A stretch of 64,000 nt of DNA from Allopusillimonas soli (GCF_004153445.1 NZ_SDQC01000003.1:1-64000), one strand, 5' to 3'; counted from the first letter of the stretch, positions 1 to 9,035 are shown. Numbers and translations: made by a program. Notes: a model not told the origin generated them from the letters alone.

Positions 1-197
1 CCGCCCTTGCCACACCGGCGCGCGCCCCCCGGGGCCCGCCCACACGCGCCCCATCGGGCGCCACGCCGCAGGCTGCGCCACACCGCCCGCTACGGCCGGC
101 AAAAAGAAAATTAGATGCGCGCGGGGTCAAATGCCCGCGGGGCGCGGCCCGGCAATGCCCCGCCCGCAGTCGCGGCGCGGGCGCAAGCGCCGCGCTG
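1..197. other. GC-rich intergenic stretch, no gene seen
   Basis: Very GC-rich sequence at the left edge, downstream of the GMC oxidoreductase. I see no convincing coding region, tRNA or classical T-tract terminator. It may be the 3' flank of that gene plus part of an unseen neighbour. Confidence 0.4.
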
Positions 198-1859
198 TCA
201 GGCCTGCTCGGACAATATCCAGCGTGCAGCCTTCTCGGCAATCATCAATGTTGGGCTGTTTGTATTGCCACTGGTAATGGTGGGCATGATGCTGGCATCC
301 ACAATACGCAACCCGGTGACACCGATAACGCGCAAATGCGGATCAACCACGGCCATGGGGTCGTCAGCCTTGCCCATTTTCGCCGTACCCACGGGATGGA
401 AAATGGTGGTGGCGATATCTCCCGCCAGCCGGGCCAGTTCCTCCTCTGTTTGATACTGGACACCGGGCTTGTATTCCTGCGGCTGATACTTGGCCAGCGC
501 TGGCTGGGCCACGATATTTCGCGTGACACGCAGGGAATCGGCAGCCACCTTGCGATCCTCGTCCGTGCTCAGATAGTTGGGGCAAATGGCCGGCGCGTCA
601 TTATGGCCGGGGCCCTGTATGTGCACCGATCCGCGGCTAGTCGGATTGAGATTGCACACACTGGCTGTAAAGGCATTGAAGGTATGAAGCGGATCGCCGA
701 AAGCCTCGAGGCTGAGCGGCTGCACGTGATACTGAATATTGGGATGCGCCCGGCCGGGGTCGCTGCGCGTGAAAGCGCCCAACTGCGATGGCGCCATGCT
801 CATGGGTCCGGTGCGGCGCAAGGCGTATTCCAGCCCCACCAGCGCCTTGCCCCAAAGACTGCCGACCACGGTATTCAGTGTTTTTACACCGCTGACCTTA
901 AAAACAGTCCGGATTTGCAGATGGTCCTGCAGGTTCGCGCCTACGCCAGGCCTGTCCAGGACGATGGGAATTTCATGCTGGCGCAGGATATCCGCCGGCC
1001 CGATGCCCGAACGCTGTAGCAATTGCGGCGTGCCTATGCTGCCGGCGCTGAGAATGACTTCCTTGCGGGCGCGAACCCTGATGCGATGTCCGTCCTTCAG
1101 GACGGTAACGCCCGTGCAGGTCATACGGCCATCGGCGCGCGGATTGAAATCCAGCCCGACCACATGCGTGTTCACCCACAACGTGAAATTTGCGCGGCCA
1201 TTGCAGGCAGGCCTCAGGAACGCCTTGGCGGCATTCCAGCGCCAGCCGTTCTTTTGATTGACTTCAAAATAGCCAACCCCTTCGTTGACGCCCTGGTTGA
1301 AATCATCCGTGGCAGGAATGCCCGCTTCCTGGGCCGCCTGGGCGAAGGCGTCAAGAATATCCCAGTGCAGCCGCTGCTTTTCCACACGCCACTCACCCGC
1401 CGCACCGTGCGCATGGAAGAATTTTTCGCTTGCCGCATTGGACCGCGCTGCATCCAGCCGGTAATGGCTTTCGTGGGCCTTGAAATCGGGCATACAGTTT
1501 TCCCAAGTCCACGCATCGTCGCCGGTTTGGGCCGCCCAGTCGTCGTAGTCGCGCGCCTGTCCGCGCATATAGATCATGCCGTTGATGCTGGAGCAGCCGC
1601 CCAGGGTCTTGCCGCGCGGATAGCGAAGCGTGCGGCCGTTCAGTCCCGGATCGGGCATGGTGTTGTACAGCCAGTCGGTTCGGGGGTTTCCTATGCAATA
1701 CAGATAGCCAACTGGAATGTGGATCCAGTGGTAGTTGTCATTGCCGCCAGCCTCTATAAGCAGCACCCGGTTGCCGGGATCCGCGCTGAGGCGATTGGCC
1801 AACAGACAGCCGGCCGTGCCCGCACCGACAATGACATAATCGTAATCCTGGTCCGACAT
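198..1859 (-). CDS. GMC-family FAD-dependent oxidoreductase (choline/alcohol dehydrogenase-like)
   Basis: A 553-residue flavoprotein of the glucose-methanol-choline family, which oxidises primary alcohols or related substrates through FAD. The N-terminus has the dinucleotide-binding motif GAGTAG (residues 12-17). The family signature GGCSSINGMIYMRG follows near residue 85. The C-terminal HPVGTAKMG (His at about 488) and the closing NTNSPTLMIAEKAA segment carry the catalytic His/Asn pair. Length is typical. The start chosen is the ATG encoding MSDQDYDYVIVGAG; an in-frame ATG 39 bases upstream (1898) adds a non-conserved tail. It is a single gene, with a divergently unrelated Lrp-type regulator gene just upstream on the same strand. 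The substrate cannot be assigned; choline dehydrogenase proper is only one possibility. Confidence 0.88.
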   Translation of the reverse strand: MSDQDYDYVIVGAGTAGCLLANRLSADPGNRVLLIEAGGNDNYHWIHIPVGYLYCIGNPRTDWLYNTMPDPGLNGRTLRYPRGKTLGGCSSINGMIYMRGQARDYDDWAAQTGDDAWTWENCMPDFKAHESHYRLDAARSNAASEKFFHAHGAAGEWRVEKQRLHWDILDAFAQAAQEAGIPATDDFNQGVNEGVGYFEVNQKNGWRWNAAKAFLRPACNGRANFTLWVNTHVVGLDFNPRADGRMTCTGVTVLKDGHRIRVRARKEVILSAGSIGTPQLLQRSGIGPADILRQHEIPIVLDRPGVGANLQDHLQIRTVFKVSGVKTLNTVVGSLWGKALVGLEYALRRTGPMSMAPSQLGAFTRSDPGRAHPNIQYHVQPLSLEAFGDPLHTFNAFTASVCNLNPTSRGSVHIQGPGHNDAPAICPNYLSTDEDRKVAADSLRVTRNIVAQPALAKYQPQEYKPGVQYQTEEELARLAGDIATTIFHPVGTAKMGKADDPMAVVDPHLRVIGVTGLRIVDASIMPTITSGNTNSPTLMIAEKAARWILSEQA

Positions 1860-1945
1860 CTTGCTGTCCTTATGTGTCGCGTAATGCATGGTCTCCATGC
1901 ACCTAGATTATCAGGCGGACCGCCAAAAATCCATGCCGACGCCGG

Positions 1946-2419
1946 CTATACAGGCACTTCCGCGCGTTCCTTTATGCGCTGCAGTGCGAAGCTGGAACGC
2001 ATGTCGACCACGGCGGGATGCTGCATGACCTTGTCCATGGCGAAGCGGGAGAATTGGCTGAGATCCTCCACCTGGACGCGCAAAAGGTAATCCATGTCGC
2101 CCGACATGGCATAGCACTCGACGACCTCGGGCCATTCCTGCACATCGCGGGCAAAATCCGACATGGAGGCGTGGCTGGACCGCAATACCTTGTTCAGTCG
2201 TATGGATACATAGGCCAGCAGCCTCAGCCCTATCTTGTCCGTATCCAACAAGGCGGCATAACGCCGGATATACCCGGCCTCTTCAAGGCGACGCACACGC
2301 CGCAGACAGGGGCTGGGCGAAAGCGAAACGCGGTCCGCGAGCTCCTGGTTACTGAGCCGTCCATTGCGCTGCAGCTCGGTCAGAATGCGCCGGTCTGTCC
2401 TGTCTAGATCATTTTTCAT
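1946..2419 (-). CDS. Lrp/AsnC-family transcriptional regulator
   Basis: A 157-residue leucine-responsive/AsnC-type regulator. The N-terminal winged helix-turn-helix begins with LDRTDRRILTELQRNGR and SNQELADRVSLSPSPC. The C-terminal RAM (ligand-binding) domain contains SGDMDYLLRV. The start is the ATG for MKNDLDRTDRRI at 2419; upstream in-frame starts add a tail unlike the family. It is transcribed divergently from hppD across about 190 bases, so it probably controls tyrosine/phenylalanine catabolism (inference from position). A 13-bp palindrome at 2449-2461 lies between the two genes and could be its site. Confidence 0.9.
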   Translation of the reverse strand: MKNDLDRTDRRILTELQRNGRLSNQELADRVSLSPSPCLRRVRRLEEAGYIRRYAALLDTDKIGLRLLAYVSIRLNKVLRSSHASMSDFARDVQEWPEVVECYAMSGDMDYLLRVQVEDLSQFSRFAMDKVMQHPAVVDMRSSFALQRIKERAEVPV

Positions 2420-2448
2420 AATTTCTGACCCTATATTCTGGATAAAAA

Positions 2449-2461
2449 GCAATAATATTGC
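2449..2461. promoter_or_regulatory. Candidate operator palindrome between Lrp-type regulator and hppD
   Basis: The perfect palindrome GCAATAATATTGC sits 30 bases upstream of the regulator start and about 150 bases upstream of hppD. Lrp/AsnC proteins bind AT-rich dyads, so this fits, but no second copy was found to support it. Confidence 0.4.
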
Positions 2462-2612
2462 CTCACAAGGGTGACAGTAAGCAAGATTTGCAATTTTCTG
2501 CTCCGCCATATTCTCTAGAATTCTGTTTTCGGCACCGCCACCCGCCCAGCCTTCGGAACAGGGCTTGCAGGACTGCGCGGCGCATCATTGCAAATACATG
2601 CTGGAGCGAGCC

Positions 2613-3725
2613 ATGAACATGAAATTCGAGCCCTGGGAAAATCCCATGGGCACCGCTGGATTTGAATTCATTGAATATGCGGCACCTGACCCCGCGGCAC
2701 TGGGCAAGGTATTCGAGACTCTTGGCTTCAAGGCAGTGGCCAAGCATAGAAACAAGAATGTCACGCTGTACCGCCAAGGCGGCATTAATTTCATCATCAA
2801 CGCCGAGCCGGACTCCTTCGGCCAACGTTTTGCGCGCCTGCACGGGCCCTCGATCTGCGCCATTGCATTCCGCGTCCAGGATGCCGCCAAGGCTTATAAA
2901 CGGGCGCTCGAGCTCGGAGCATGGGGCTTCGACTCCCGCAGCGGACCGATGGAGCTGAATATTCCCGCCATCAAGGGCATCGGCGACTCGCTGATCTATC
3001 TGGTCGATCGCTGGCACGGGAAAGACAGCCATGGCGGGATCGGCGACATCAGTATCTATGACGTGGATTTCGAGCCCATCACGCCGGAAACGGCGCAGGC
3101 CGACGCTGCGCATCAAGGCGCGGGCCTGGCTCTGGTGGACCATCTGACGCATAACGTGCACAAGGGCCGCATGGCCGAATGGGCGGAGTTCTACGAAAGG
3201 CTCTTCAATTTCCGCGAGGTGCGGTACTTCGACATCGAAGGCAAAGTGACGGGTGTCAAATCCAAAGCCATGACTTCCCCTTGCGGCAACATCCGCATCC
3301 CCATCAACGAGGAGGGCACCGAAGAAAAAGGCCAGATCCAGGAATATCTGGATCTTTATCGGGGTGAAGGCATACAGCACATTGCACTGGCCACCCAAGA
3401 CATCTATGGAACGGTGGAGGCGCTGCGCGCAAACGGCCTAAAGTTTCTGGATACGCCCGATACCTATTACGAACTGCTCGAAGGCAGGCTGCCGGGACAC
3501 GGCGAGGATGTCAGCCGTCTCAAGAAAAATCGCATACTGCTGGATGGCGCACCCGATGGCGGCCTGCTGTTGCAGATATTCACCGAAAATCAGATAGGGC
3601 CCATTTTTTTCGAGATTATCCAGCGCAAGGGCAACGAAGGGTTTGGAGAAGGAAACTTCAAGGCGCTGTTCGAATCCATAGAGCTGGACCAGATGCGCCG
3701 AGGCGTGCTGAAAAGCGCCGATTAA
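2613..3725 (+). CDS. hppD: 4-hydroxyphenylpyruvate dioxygenase
   Basis: A 370-residue Fe(II) dioxygenase that converts 4-hydroxyphenylpyruvate to homogentisate in tyrosine degradation. It has two vicinal-oxygen-chelate domains. The expected iron ligands are visible: His177 in DHLTHNV, His256 in GIQHIALAT and Glu325 in LLLQIFTEN. Length matches the bacterial enzyme. The start is the ATG at 2613, preceded by GGAG six bases upstream; a further in-frame ATG lies two codons on. Downstream homogentisate-pathway genes are not next to it; the next gene is a membrane protein. Likely regulated by the divergent Lrp/AsnC protein. Confidence 0.96.
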   Translation: MNMKFEPWENPMGTAGFEFIEYAAPDPAALGKVFETLGFKAVAKHRNKNVTLYRQGGINFIINAEPDSFGQRFARLHGPSICAIAFRVQDAAKAYKRALELGAWGFDSRSGPMELNIPAIKGIGDSLIYLVDRWHGKDSHGGIGDISIYDVDFEPITPETAQADAAHQGAGLALVDHLTHNVHKGRMAEWAEFYERLFNFREVRYFDIEGKVTGVKSKAMTSPCGNIRIPINEEGTEEKGQIQEYLDLYRGEGIQHIALATQDIYGTVEALRANGLKFLDTPDTYYELLEGRLPGHGEDVSRLKKNRILLDGAPDGGLLLQIFTENQIGPIFFEIIQRKGNEGFGEGNFKALFESIELDQMRRGVLKSAD

Positions 3726-3770
3726 AGTTCGCCGCGTCGGCCTATAATGGCCGGCTGTCGGGGAAACTTC

Positions 3771-4733
3771 ATGCAATCTTATCCGCTGGCGCTCCTGCGC
3801 CGCAGCTGGCGCATGTTCATGGCCGTGGCCAAGGTCATGGTGCCGGTTATGCTCGCCGTGCAAATCGCACAGCAATATGGTCTCGTCCATCATATCGGCG
3901 CGCTGATCGCGCCAGCAATGTCGCTGCTGGGCCTGCCCGCCGAGGCGGGCATCATCTGGGTTACCACTGTCTTTACCGGCATCTACGGCGGGCTGGCCAC
4001 GTTCGCCGGACTGGCGGGTGGCCTGGATATGACTGCCGCGCAGGTAAGCGCCTTATGCGCCATGATGTTGTTCGCCCATTCCATTCCCGTGGAACAAGCC
4101 ATCGTACGCCGCGCTGGCGCGAGCTTCTGGGCCACCGCCTTGCTGCGGCTGGCGTCCGCCGTGCTCTACGCCGCGCTTGTCACCTGGCTCTGCCGCCTGA
4201 CCGGCCATCTCTCGGAAAGCGTGTCGTTCGCGTGGCTGACGGGTTCGTCCTTCACCCATGACGGCCAAGGCCAGGGAGCCGTGCAATGGCTGCAGTCCAC
4301 GGCGTGGTCCATGGGACTGACCTTTCTTATCATTATGGTGCTGGCTGCCGCGCTCGATCTGCTCCAGTACTTGGGCATCACGCGCCGCATTACCGCGCTG
4401 CTTATGCCCATACTACGCGTCTCCGGTCTGGACGCCAAGGTTGCGCCCGTTACCACAGTGGGCGTGCTGCTGGGCCTGACCTACGGCGGGGCGCTGATCA
4501 TCGAAGAATCGGAGAAGCAAAACTTTCCGGCACGAACCCGCTTTCTTGCGCTATCGTGGCTGTCGCTTTCCCACTCGCTTATCGAAGACACCCTGCTCTT
4601 GCTGGCGCTGGGTGCAAATATCTGGGTGATTCTGGTCGGCCGCCTGGCGGTGACGCTGCTGATCGTGGCACTGCTGGCCTGGCTGACAAACAGAGGCAAC
4701 TGGCGCACCGCCGGGCTCGCCGCGCAAAGCTGA
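3771..4733 (+). CDS. Nucleoside-recognition (Gate) domain membrane protein
   Basis: A 320-residue polytopic inner-membrane protein with two repeats of the Gate/nucleoside-recognition fold, as in spore maturation SpmA/B-like and nucleoside-transporter gate domains. Many hydrophobic segments are separated by short loops; conserved-looking elements include TGIYGGLATFAGLAGG in the first half and LLGLTYGGALIIEE in the second, which resemble each other and suggest an internal duplication. The start ATG at 3771 follows GGGGAAAC. It lies 45 bases after hppD on the same strand and could be co-transcribed. No substrate can be assigned from sequence. Confidence 0.75.
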   Translation: MQSYPLALLRRSWRMFMAVAKVMVPVMLAVQIAQQYGLVHHIGALIAPAMSLLGLPAEAGIIWVTTVFTGIYGGLATFAGLAGGLDMTAAQVSALCAMMLFAHSIPVEQAIVRRAGASFWATALLRLASAVLYAALVTWLCRLTGHLSESVSFAWLTGSSFTHDGQGQGAVQWLQSTAWSMGLTFLIIMVLAAALDLLQYLGITRRITALLMPILRVSGLDAKVAPVTTVGVLLGLTYGGALIIEESEKQNFPARTRFLALSWLSLSHSLIEDTLLLLALGANIWVILVGRLAVTLLIVALLAWLTNRGNWRTAGLAAQS

Positions 4734-4744
4734 ACGACCTGACC

Positions 4745-5272
4745 TCAGGTGCGCAATAGTTCTGCGTATTGTTTGCGGAATTTGGCGAGCTTGGGCGAGA
4801 TTACGGCCTGGCAATATCCTTGATATGGGTTACGCGCGTAGTAATCATGGTGGTAGGCTTCAGCCTGCCAGAACGGGCCGGCATCAAGCACTTTGGTCAC
4901 GACAGCTTCGCCCAGCTCGGCCTGCACCTGGTCGATTGTGTCCCGGACCACGGCCTTCTGGCTGTCTGAGCCGCAGAATACCGCCGACGCATATTGCGGC
5001 CCCACATCTGCGCCTTGGCGATCAGGCGTGGTGGGGTCATGGGTGGCAAAGAAGACCTGCAGCAGTGTGCGCAGGTCGAGCACTTCGGGATCAAACTCAA
5101 CCTTCACGACCTCAATGTGTCCGGTCTGCTTGCCGCATACCTGCTCGTAGGAAGGGTTATCGACATGGCCTCCCGCATAACCGGGCACGACCGATACGAC
5201 ACCTCTGAGATTCTTGAAGACCGATTCCGTGCACCAGAAACAGCCACCACCCAGTACGATCGATTCAGACAT
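4745..5272 (-). CDS. msrA: Peptide-methionine (S)-S-oxide reductase MsrA
   Basis: A 175-residue MsrA that reduces the S-epimer of methionine sulfoxide in free and protein-bound methionine. The catalytic motif GCFWC lies at residues 10-14, followed by the conserved GYAGG and [18 protein letters not shown] blocks. Length is that of the cytosolic single-domain form; no signal peptide. The start [10 protein letters not shown] at 5272 has GGAG just upstream; the longer frame adds nothing conserved. It follows a c-type cytochrome gene by 14 bases on the same strand, so the two are probably co-transcribed. Confidence 0.96.
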   Translation of the reverse strand: MSESIVLGGGCFWCTESVFKNLRGVVSVVPGYAGGHVDNPSYEQVCGKQTGHIEVVKVEFDPEVLDLRTLLQVFFATHDPTTPDRQGADVGPQYASAVFCGSDSQKAVVRDTIDQVQAELGEAVVTKVLDAGPFWQAEAYHHDYYARNPYQGYCQAVISPKLAKFRKQYAELLRT

Positions 5273-5286
5273 ACATTTCTCCAGAG

Positions 5287-5688
5287 TTATTTCGCGGTGG
5301 CGGCAGGCGCGCCATCGTCCGACGCTTGCGCCAGAGACAGCACCCACGCCGCCAGTTGCTGTGCTTCGGACTCACTGACCTGGGTCTGCGCCGGCATAGG
5401 CACTGGCCCCCAGCTGCCTCGACTGCCGCCGCGGATGACGCCGGCAAGATAATCCCGTGCGCCCTGGCTCCCCGCAAAACGCTGCGCGATGACGGTAAAG
5501 GCGGGCCCAACCCGCTTGCGGTCCACCTGATGGCAGCCCATGCAGTTGCGGGCCTTGGCCAGATCCATGCCGGTGGTCTGCGCCGCGGCCGGCGCCGCCG
5601 CGGCGCAAAGACAGGCCATGGCCAAGCCTGTGAAAAGCGTGTAGCACAATTGTCGAGGCGTCATTCGATTAAGCTGCATCGTCATCAT
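5287..5688 (-). CDS. Class I c-type cytochrome, periplasmic
   Basis: A 133-residue secreted monohaem cytochrome of the c551/c552 type. An N-terminal signal peptide ends at about AAPAAAQ (residue 37). The haem-binding motif CMGCH is at residues 49-53, and the probable axial methionine is in GPVPMPAQ near residue 98. It carries electrons in the periplasm. It is upstream of msrA on the same strand with a 14-base gap, a pairing that suggests a shared operon; a role in supplying electrons to a sulfoxide reductase is not shown by the sequence. The start may also be at a downstream ATG (residue 2 or 4). Confidence 0.88.
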   Translation of the reverse strand: MMTMQLNRMTPRQLCYTLFTGLAMACLCAAAAPAAAQTTGMDLAKARNCMGCHQVDRKRVGPAFTVIAQRFAGSQGARDYLAGVIRGGSRGSWGPVPMPAQTQVSESEAQQLAAWVLSLAQASDDGAPAATAK

Positions 5689-5736
5689 TCATGGAACACG
5701 CTATTATCGGCGATATCGAGACAGGACGACACCCAT

Positions 5737-6534
5737 ATGCTTCATTATCCCGACTTCAATCCCATCGCGCTTCAGATCGGGCCTCTGGCCGTGCATTGGT
5801 ACGGCATCATGTATCTGGTCGGATTCGCACTGGTATGGATACTTGGCCGGTGGCGCATACAGCATGGCAAGACGGATCTGTCCACGCGCGATCTGGAAGA
5901 TATTATTTTCTATTGCGTACTGGGTGTGGTCGTGGGCGGCAGGCTGGGCTATGTGCTCTTCTACAAGCCCGATGAGTATCTTGCACACCCCATCGAGATC
6001 TTCTACCTGTGGCAAGGCGGCATGTCGTTTCATGGCGGCCTTATCGGCGTGCTGGTCGTGCTGTTTCTTTTCGCGCGCTCGCGGGGTAGGACGCTGCTCG
6101 AAATCGGAGACTTCGTCGCGCCGCTCATCCCCCTGGGCCTGGCCGCCGGACGCCTTGGCAACTTCATCAACGGCGAGCTATGGGGCCGTCCCACCACGCT
6201 GCCCTGGGGCATGGTGTTTCCCCAGACGCAGGATGGCATTCCTCGCCATCCCTCGCAGCTTTATGAAATGTGCCTGGAGGGCTTTCTGCTGTTTGCAGTC
6301 GTATGGTGGTTTGCCCGCAAACCGCGCCCCACGGGCCAGGTGAGCGCCGTATTCCTGATGGGCTACGGCTTGCTGCGGTTTCTGGTCGAATTCACCCGCC
6401 AGCCAGACGCCTTTCTTGGTTTGCTGTTCGCGGACCTTTCCATGGGGCAGCTCCTGTCGCTGCCCATGGTACTGGCCGGCGCGCTTATTTTTTATCTGAG
6501 CGCAAGAAAATCGAACCGTTCACCGACACAATAA
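5737..6534 (+). CDS. lgt: Phosphatidylglycerol-prolipoprotein diacylglyceryl transferase
   Basis: A 265-residue inner-membrane enzyme that transfers diacylglycerol from phosphatidylglycerol to the lipobox cysteine of prolipoproteins, the first step of lipoprotein maturation. The Lgt signature [14 protein letters not shown] is present, together with HWYGIMY near the N-terminus and [11 protein letters not shown] in the middle. About seven membrane segments are visible. The start is ATG at 5737 ([13 protein letters not shown]), which gives the usual family length. Its last 50 bases overlap the convergent SIMPL-domain gene. Client lipoproteins in this window include Pal, NlpD-like and the glycine-zipper lipoprotein. 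Confidence 0.96.
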   Translation: MLHYPDFNPIALQIGPLAVHWYGIMYLVGFALVWILGRWRIQHGKTDLSTRDLEDIIFYCVLGVVVGGRLGYVLFYKPDEYLAHPIEIFYLWQGGMSFHGGLIGVLVVLFLFARSRGRTLLEIGDFVAPLIPLGLAAGRLGNFINGELWGRPTTLPWGMVFPQTQDGIPRHPSQLYEMCLEGFLLFAVVWWFARKPRPTGQVSAVFLMGYGLLRFLVEFTRQPDAFLGLLFADLSMGQLLSLPMVLAGALIFYLSARKSNRSPTQ

Positions 6535-7225
6535 CTTTTTCGGTGCCCGCCTCAAGCGGCACTTTGGCGGCGGCGCCTGCGGCAAAGCTCATGCGCTGCG
6601 GCGCTGATGCGACCTCATAGCGCGCGCCTTCCCCGCTCAGGTCGATTTGCCGAATGTCATAGCGATCGTAGCCGAACGCCGTCGCCAATGCCTGGGCCCG
6701 GTCTTTGAAGGCCTGGGCAGCCTGTTGAAGCAAAGCGGCTTCCTTTTCCGAACGGGCCTGCGGGGATACGGAAAAATCCAGATTATCAATGGGCATCCTG
6801 TCGCTCAGGTGCGATGCAAGATCCGACGCCGCGGCAAAATCGGTGGACTTCAGAATGATTTCCGCGCGGCCGCGCCAGTTGCTGATCTTGCCATCCTTGT
6901 CGCTCATGGGCCAGATGCGGTAATTGCCTGAACTTGCCTTGACCTTGTCCTTGCCTTCAGCCTTGGCCTGGGCCATGACATCATCCAGCGCCTTGCTGAG
7001 CTGCTGCGCCACAGCGGCCTGAGAGGCATCGCTGATCTCGGTTGCAAGCGTGATCGTGACCGTGTCCTGAGCCACTTCGGCAACCGCCTGCGCCTGCAAG
7101 GCTGCCTGCGGCCATTTGTTTTTCTGATGTTCATGGGCATCATGCGCAAGGGCCGGTTGCATCGCAGCGCCAGCGCACAGGAACATGGCCAACAGCCAAT
7201 TACATTTTCTGCGGGAAAGAAACAT
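6485..7225 (-). CDS. SIMPL (DUF541) domain periplasmic protein
   Basis: A 246-residue secreted protein with a SIMPL/DUF541 domain. A signal peptide covers roughly residues 1-27 (ending QPALAHD), followed by a short His-rich stretch (HDAHEH). The remainder is an alpha/beta domain of the family, with [21 protein letters not shown] in its centre. The function of DUF541 proteins is poorly defined; some are linked to oxidative-stress resistance. It is convergent with lgt and the two coding regions overlap by 50 bases, an unusual amount. It is a single gene, separated from the 6S RNA terminator by only 17 bases. Confidence 0.82.
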   Translation of the reverse strand: MFLSRRKCNWLLAMFLCAGAAMQPALAHDAHEHQKNKWPQAALQAQAVAEVAQDTVTITLATEISDASQAAVAQQLSKALDDVMAQAKAEGKDKVKASSGNYRIWPMSDKDGKISNWRGRAEIILKSTDFAAASDLASHLSDRMPIDNLDFSVSPQARSEKEAALLQQAAQAFKDRAQALATAFGYDRYDIRQIDLSGEGARYEVASAPQRMSFAAGAAAKVPLEAGTEKVIVSVNGSIFLRSDKK

Positions 7226-7242
7226 ATTTGCGCCTTATAAGG

Positions 7243-7270
7243 AAAAAGCCCGTCCGAAGACGGGCTTTTT
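7243..7270 (-). terminator. Rho-independent terminator of 6S RNA
   Basis: Perfect 12-bp inverted repeat AAAAAGCCCGTC / GACGGGCTTTTT with a four-base loop. On the minus strand the stem ends in a T run, placing it just after the 6S RNA. The same stem could also work on the plus strand. Confidence 0.85.
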
Positions 7271-7279
7271 GGAATTGCC

Positions 7280-7470
7280 CCGCGTATGCCGTCTAGGCCG
7301 GCATCCTGGAACCTGAGGTTCAAGGTGGTCGCCTTCAGTCAAGCTTCGGGTTCGCCACACGGAGTGGCAATCGCTCCTACTTGTCAATCCAGCAACCTAT
7401 GCCAAAAGACATTGGTTCAAGGAATGTATGGCCAAGTCACGCGCACGGCAGGGACAAACGGTTGGCAACG
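7280..7470 (-). ncRNA. ssrS: 6S RNA
   Basis: A structured non-coding RNA that binds the sigma-70 RNA polymerase holoenzyme in stationary phase. On the minus strand the sequence contains the hallmark CCTTGAACCTCAGGTTC segment near the 3' arm and a matching CATTCCTTGAACC segment in the 5' arm. It lies between zapA and a strong terminator, its usual position in beta- and gammaproteobacteria. Boundaries are estimated to about 10 bases. No protein-coding signal is evident over this stretch. Confidence 0.85.
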
Positions 7471-7507
7471 CGGCGAACCGCGCATGCCGAAAACAATATA
7501 CGCAGAA

Positions 7508-7819
7508 CTAACGCTGCGCTTGAACGGGAGGCTGAACCTGATCCAGCAAATCGTTCATGGAGTCAATTTTACGCTTGAAATCGCCAAGCGCAACTCCACC
7601 TAGCGGGCCGTCGGGCGCGCGCATGGAGAGCAGTTCGCTGGCAATCTGGATGGCAGCCATGACCGCAATGCGCTCGTTGCTGGAAATTTTCCCGCTGCCC
7701 TTGACGCCAAGCATGCGTTGGTCGACAAGACGCACTGCCGCCAGCAGCGCCTCTTTTTCATCGGCGGGACATGCCAGGGAATAATCGCGCCCGAGTATGG
7801 AAACATCAATGCGTTCCAT
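7508..7819 (-). CDS. zapA: Cell division protein ZapA
   Basis: A 103-residue cytosolic FtsZ-ring-associated protein that promotes FtsZ filament bundling. The N-terminus MERIDVSILGRDYSLACP is the conserved ZapA opening, and the DQRMLGVKG and ERIAVMAAIQIASELL segments follow the family pattern. Length is normal. It is downstream of a coiled-coil gene by five bases and upstream of 6S RNA, the typical zapA-ssrS arrangement. Confidence 0.93.
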   Translation of the reverse strand: MERIDVSILGRDYSLACPADEKEALLAAVRLVDQRMLGVKGSGKISSNERIAVMAAIQIASELLSMRAPDGPLGGVALGDFKRKIDSMNDLLDQVQPPVQAQR

Positions 7820-7824
7820 GCCTG

Positions 7825-8229
7825 TTACTCCTGAGGGGCGCCCGGCAGGCGCACAAGAATGGAATCGATCTGTCCGCGCGCATGCTCGGCCGCCTGTCGC
7901 AGACGCTGTGTTTCAGCCTGGCTGGCCTCCAACTGCTGGCGGACTGTTTCGTAATCTGTGCGGTAGCGGGATACTTCGGACTGCAGTTGTCCCTGCACGG
8001 CCTGCGTCTCCGCACGGAGAGCATCGAATTGCGCTTCGTGTCCGGCACGCTGCTCGGCCATGTCGGCAAACTCAGTTTCGCGTCGATGCAGTTGATCGCG
8101 CAACGCATCGCGCTCCTGTTCAAACTGCTTGAGCCGCGCCTGCAAGGTGGCACGCTCGCTTTGCAGCTGCCGCGTGAATTGCACCAGTTGCCCAATACGG
8201 GCGGCGAGAGAATCGAGATCTTGCAACAT
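7825..8229 (-). CDS. ZapB-like coiled-coil protein
   Basis: A 134-residue, almost entirely helical protein rich in Gln, Arg, Glu and Leu heptads, for example LQSERATLQARLKQFEQER. It has no signal peptide or membrane segment. It overlaps the position usually occupied by a small ZapB/TIGR02449-type division protein just upstream of zapA and is separated from zapA by only five bases, so co-transcription and a divisome role are likely. It is longer than classic ZapB (about 80 residues). Function is inferred from context and composition. Confidence 0.75.
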   Translation of the reverse strand: MLQDLDSLAARIGQLVQFTRQLQSERATLQARLKQFEQERDALRDQLHRRETEFADMAEQRAGHEAQFDALRAETQAVQGQLQSEVSRYRTDYETVRQQLEASQAETQRLRQAAEHARGQIDSILVRLPGAPQE

Positions 8230-8559
8230 GGGCGTTATCGTAAACCATCCCGGCCGGGCGCGGGGTTAAAAAAACAAGCACCTATCATAACCTTTCACCG
8301 GTCTTTCCAGTACCTTTCAATCTTCTTTCAATCTGCACTTCCAAGTCGGTTTATTACCATCTTGTTAGGAAAAAAAAGACAGTTTCTCGGGTAAACCCTA
8401 GACCAATGCGGGGAAATCGGGGTTTTCAGGCCACAACCAAAACATTACCATTCCTCACCTTTTGGGGTTAACGACAGCGGCAATGCCGTGGCGTTAGTTG
8501 CTTCACGCATCCCGAAAAGTGTAATCGGTCATTCTGCAGAAGAGGGAGATATCATCACC
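8230..8559. other. Regulatory intergenic region between zap operon and tctB
   Basis: A 330-base region with no convincing gene. It holds the divergent promoters for the ZapB-like gene and for tctBA, the four phased CTTTC elements, and a likely tctB leader of about 200 bases rich in short G and T runs. No recognised riboswitch was seen. Confidence 0.6.
8292..8335 (+). promoter_or_regulatory. Four direct repeats in 11-bp phase, candidate TctD-type response-regulator site
   Basis: CTTTC occurs at 8292, 8303, 8314 and 8325, that is four times at exactly 11-bp intervals; the last two units are nearly identical (CTTTCAATCTT and CTTTCAATCTG). OmpR-family response regulators bind tandem direct repeats spaced 10-11 bp on one DNA face. 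The array lies upstream of tctB and 63 bases from the divergent zap operon. The TctD-like regulator encoded at 13126-13803 is the obvious candidate binder (inference). Confidence 0.6.
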
Positions 8560-9021
8560 ATGCGGATAAAAAATCAGCAGGACTTCTGGTCCGGCATCAT
8601 GTTCGTGGTACTGGGCGCAGGCTTCGCGCTCGGCGCCACACAGTATTCCATGGGTACCGCCGCCCGCATGGGTCCCGGCTATTTTCCCTTCTGGCTCGGC
8701 ATCCTGCTGGCCGTGCTGGGGTTGATCATTACCTTCGGCGCCCTGTCTGAAAAAACAGAGGAAACCCAACTCGAGAAGTTCGACTGGATGATCTCCTTGA
8801 TTGTCATAGGCTCCGTGGCATTGACCGGCATCATTCTCGATTATGTCGGCGTCTATATCTCGGTATTCCTGCTCGTTGTCCTGTCCAGCCTGGCCAGCTA
8901 TGAACACAGTTGGAAAGTCAGCATCATCAGCGGCCTGTTCATGGTGATCTTTGTCTGGCTGGCCTTCATCAAGGGCCTGGGCCTGATCTTCCCGCTGTGG
9001 CCCAGCTTCATCGGAAATTAA
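8560..9021 (+). CDS. tctB: Tripartite tricarboxylate transporter, small membrane subunit TctB
   Basis: A 153-residue inner-membrane protein with four hydrophobic segments, the size and pattern of TctB-family small permease subunits of TTT carboxylate transporters. The conserved MGPGYFPFWLGILLAVLG segment follows the first membrane helix. The start ATG at 8560 has AGAGGGAGA upstream. It is followed 14 bases later by tctA. The periplasmic binding subunit (TctC/Bug) that normally completes the system is not present in this window. Confidence 0.93.
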   Translation: MRIKNQQDFWSGIMFVVLGAGFALGATQYSMGTAARMGPGYFPFWLGILLAVLGLIITFGALSEKTEETQLEKFDWMISLIVIGSVALTGIILDYVGVYISVFLLVVLSSLASYEHSWKVSIISGLFMVIFVWLAFIKGLGLIFPLWPSFIGN

Positions 9022-9035
9022 AGGGCGCTGAAACA

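Noticed and set aside
1023-2090. 355-codon open frame opposite the GMC oxidoreductase
   Set aside because: Overlaps a clear FAD enzyme and most of the Lrp gene; no known domain pattern.
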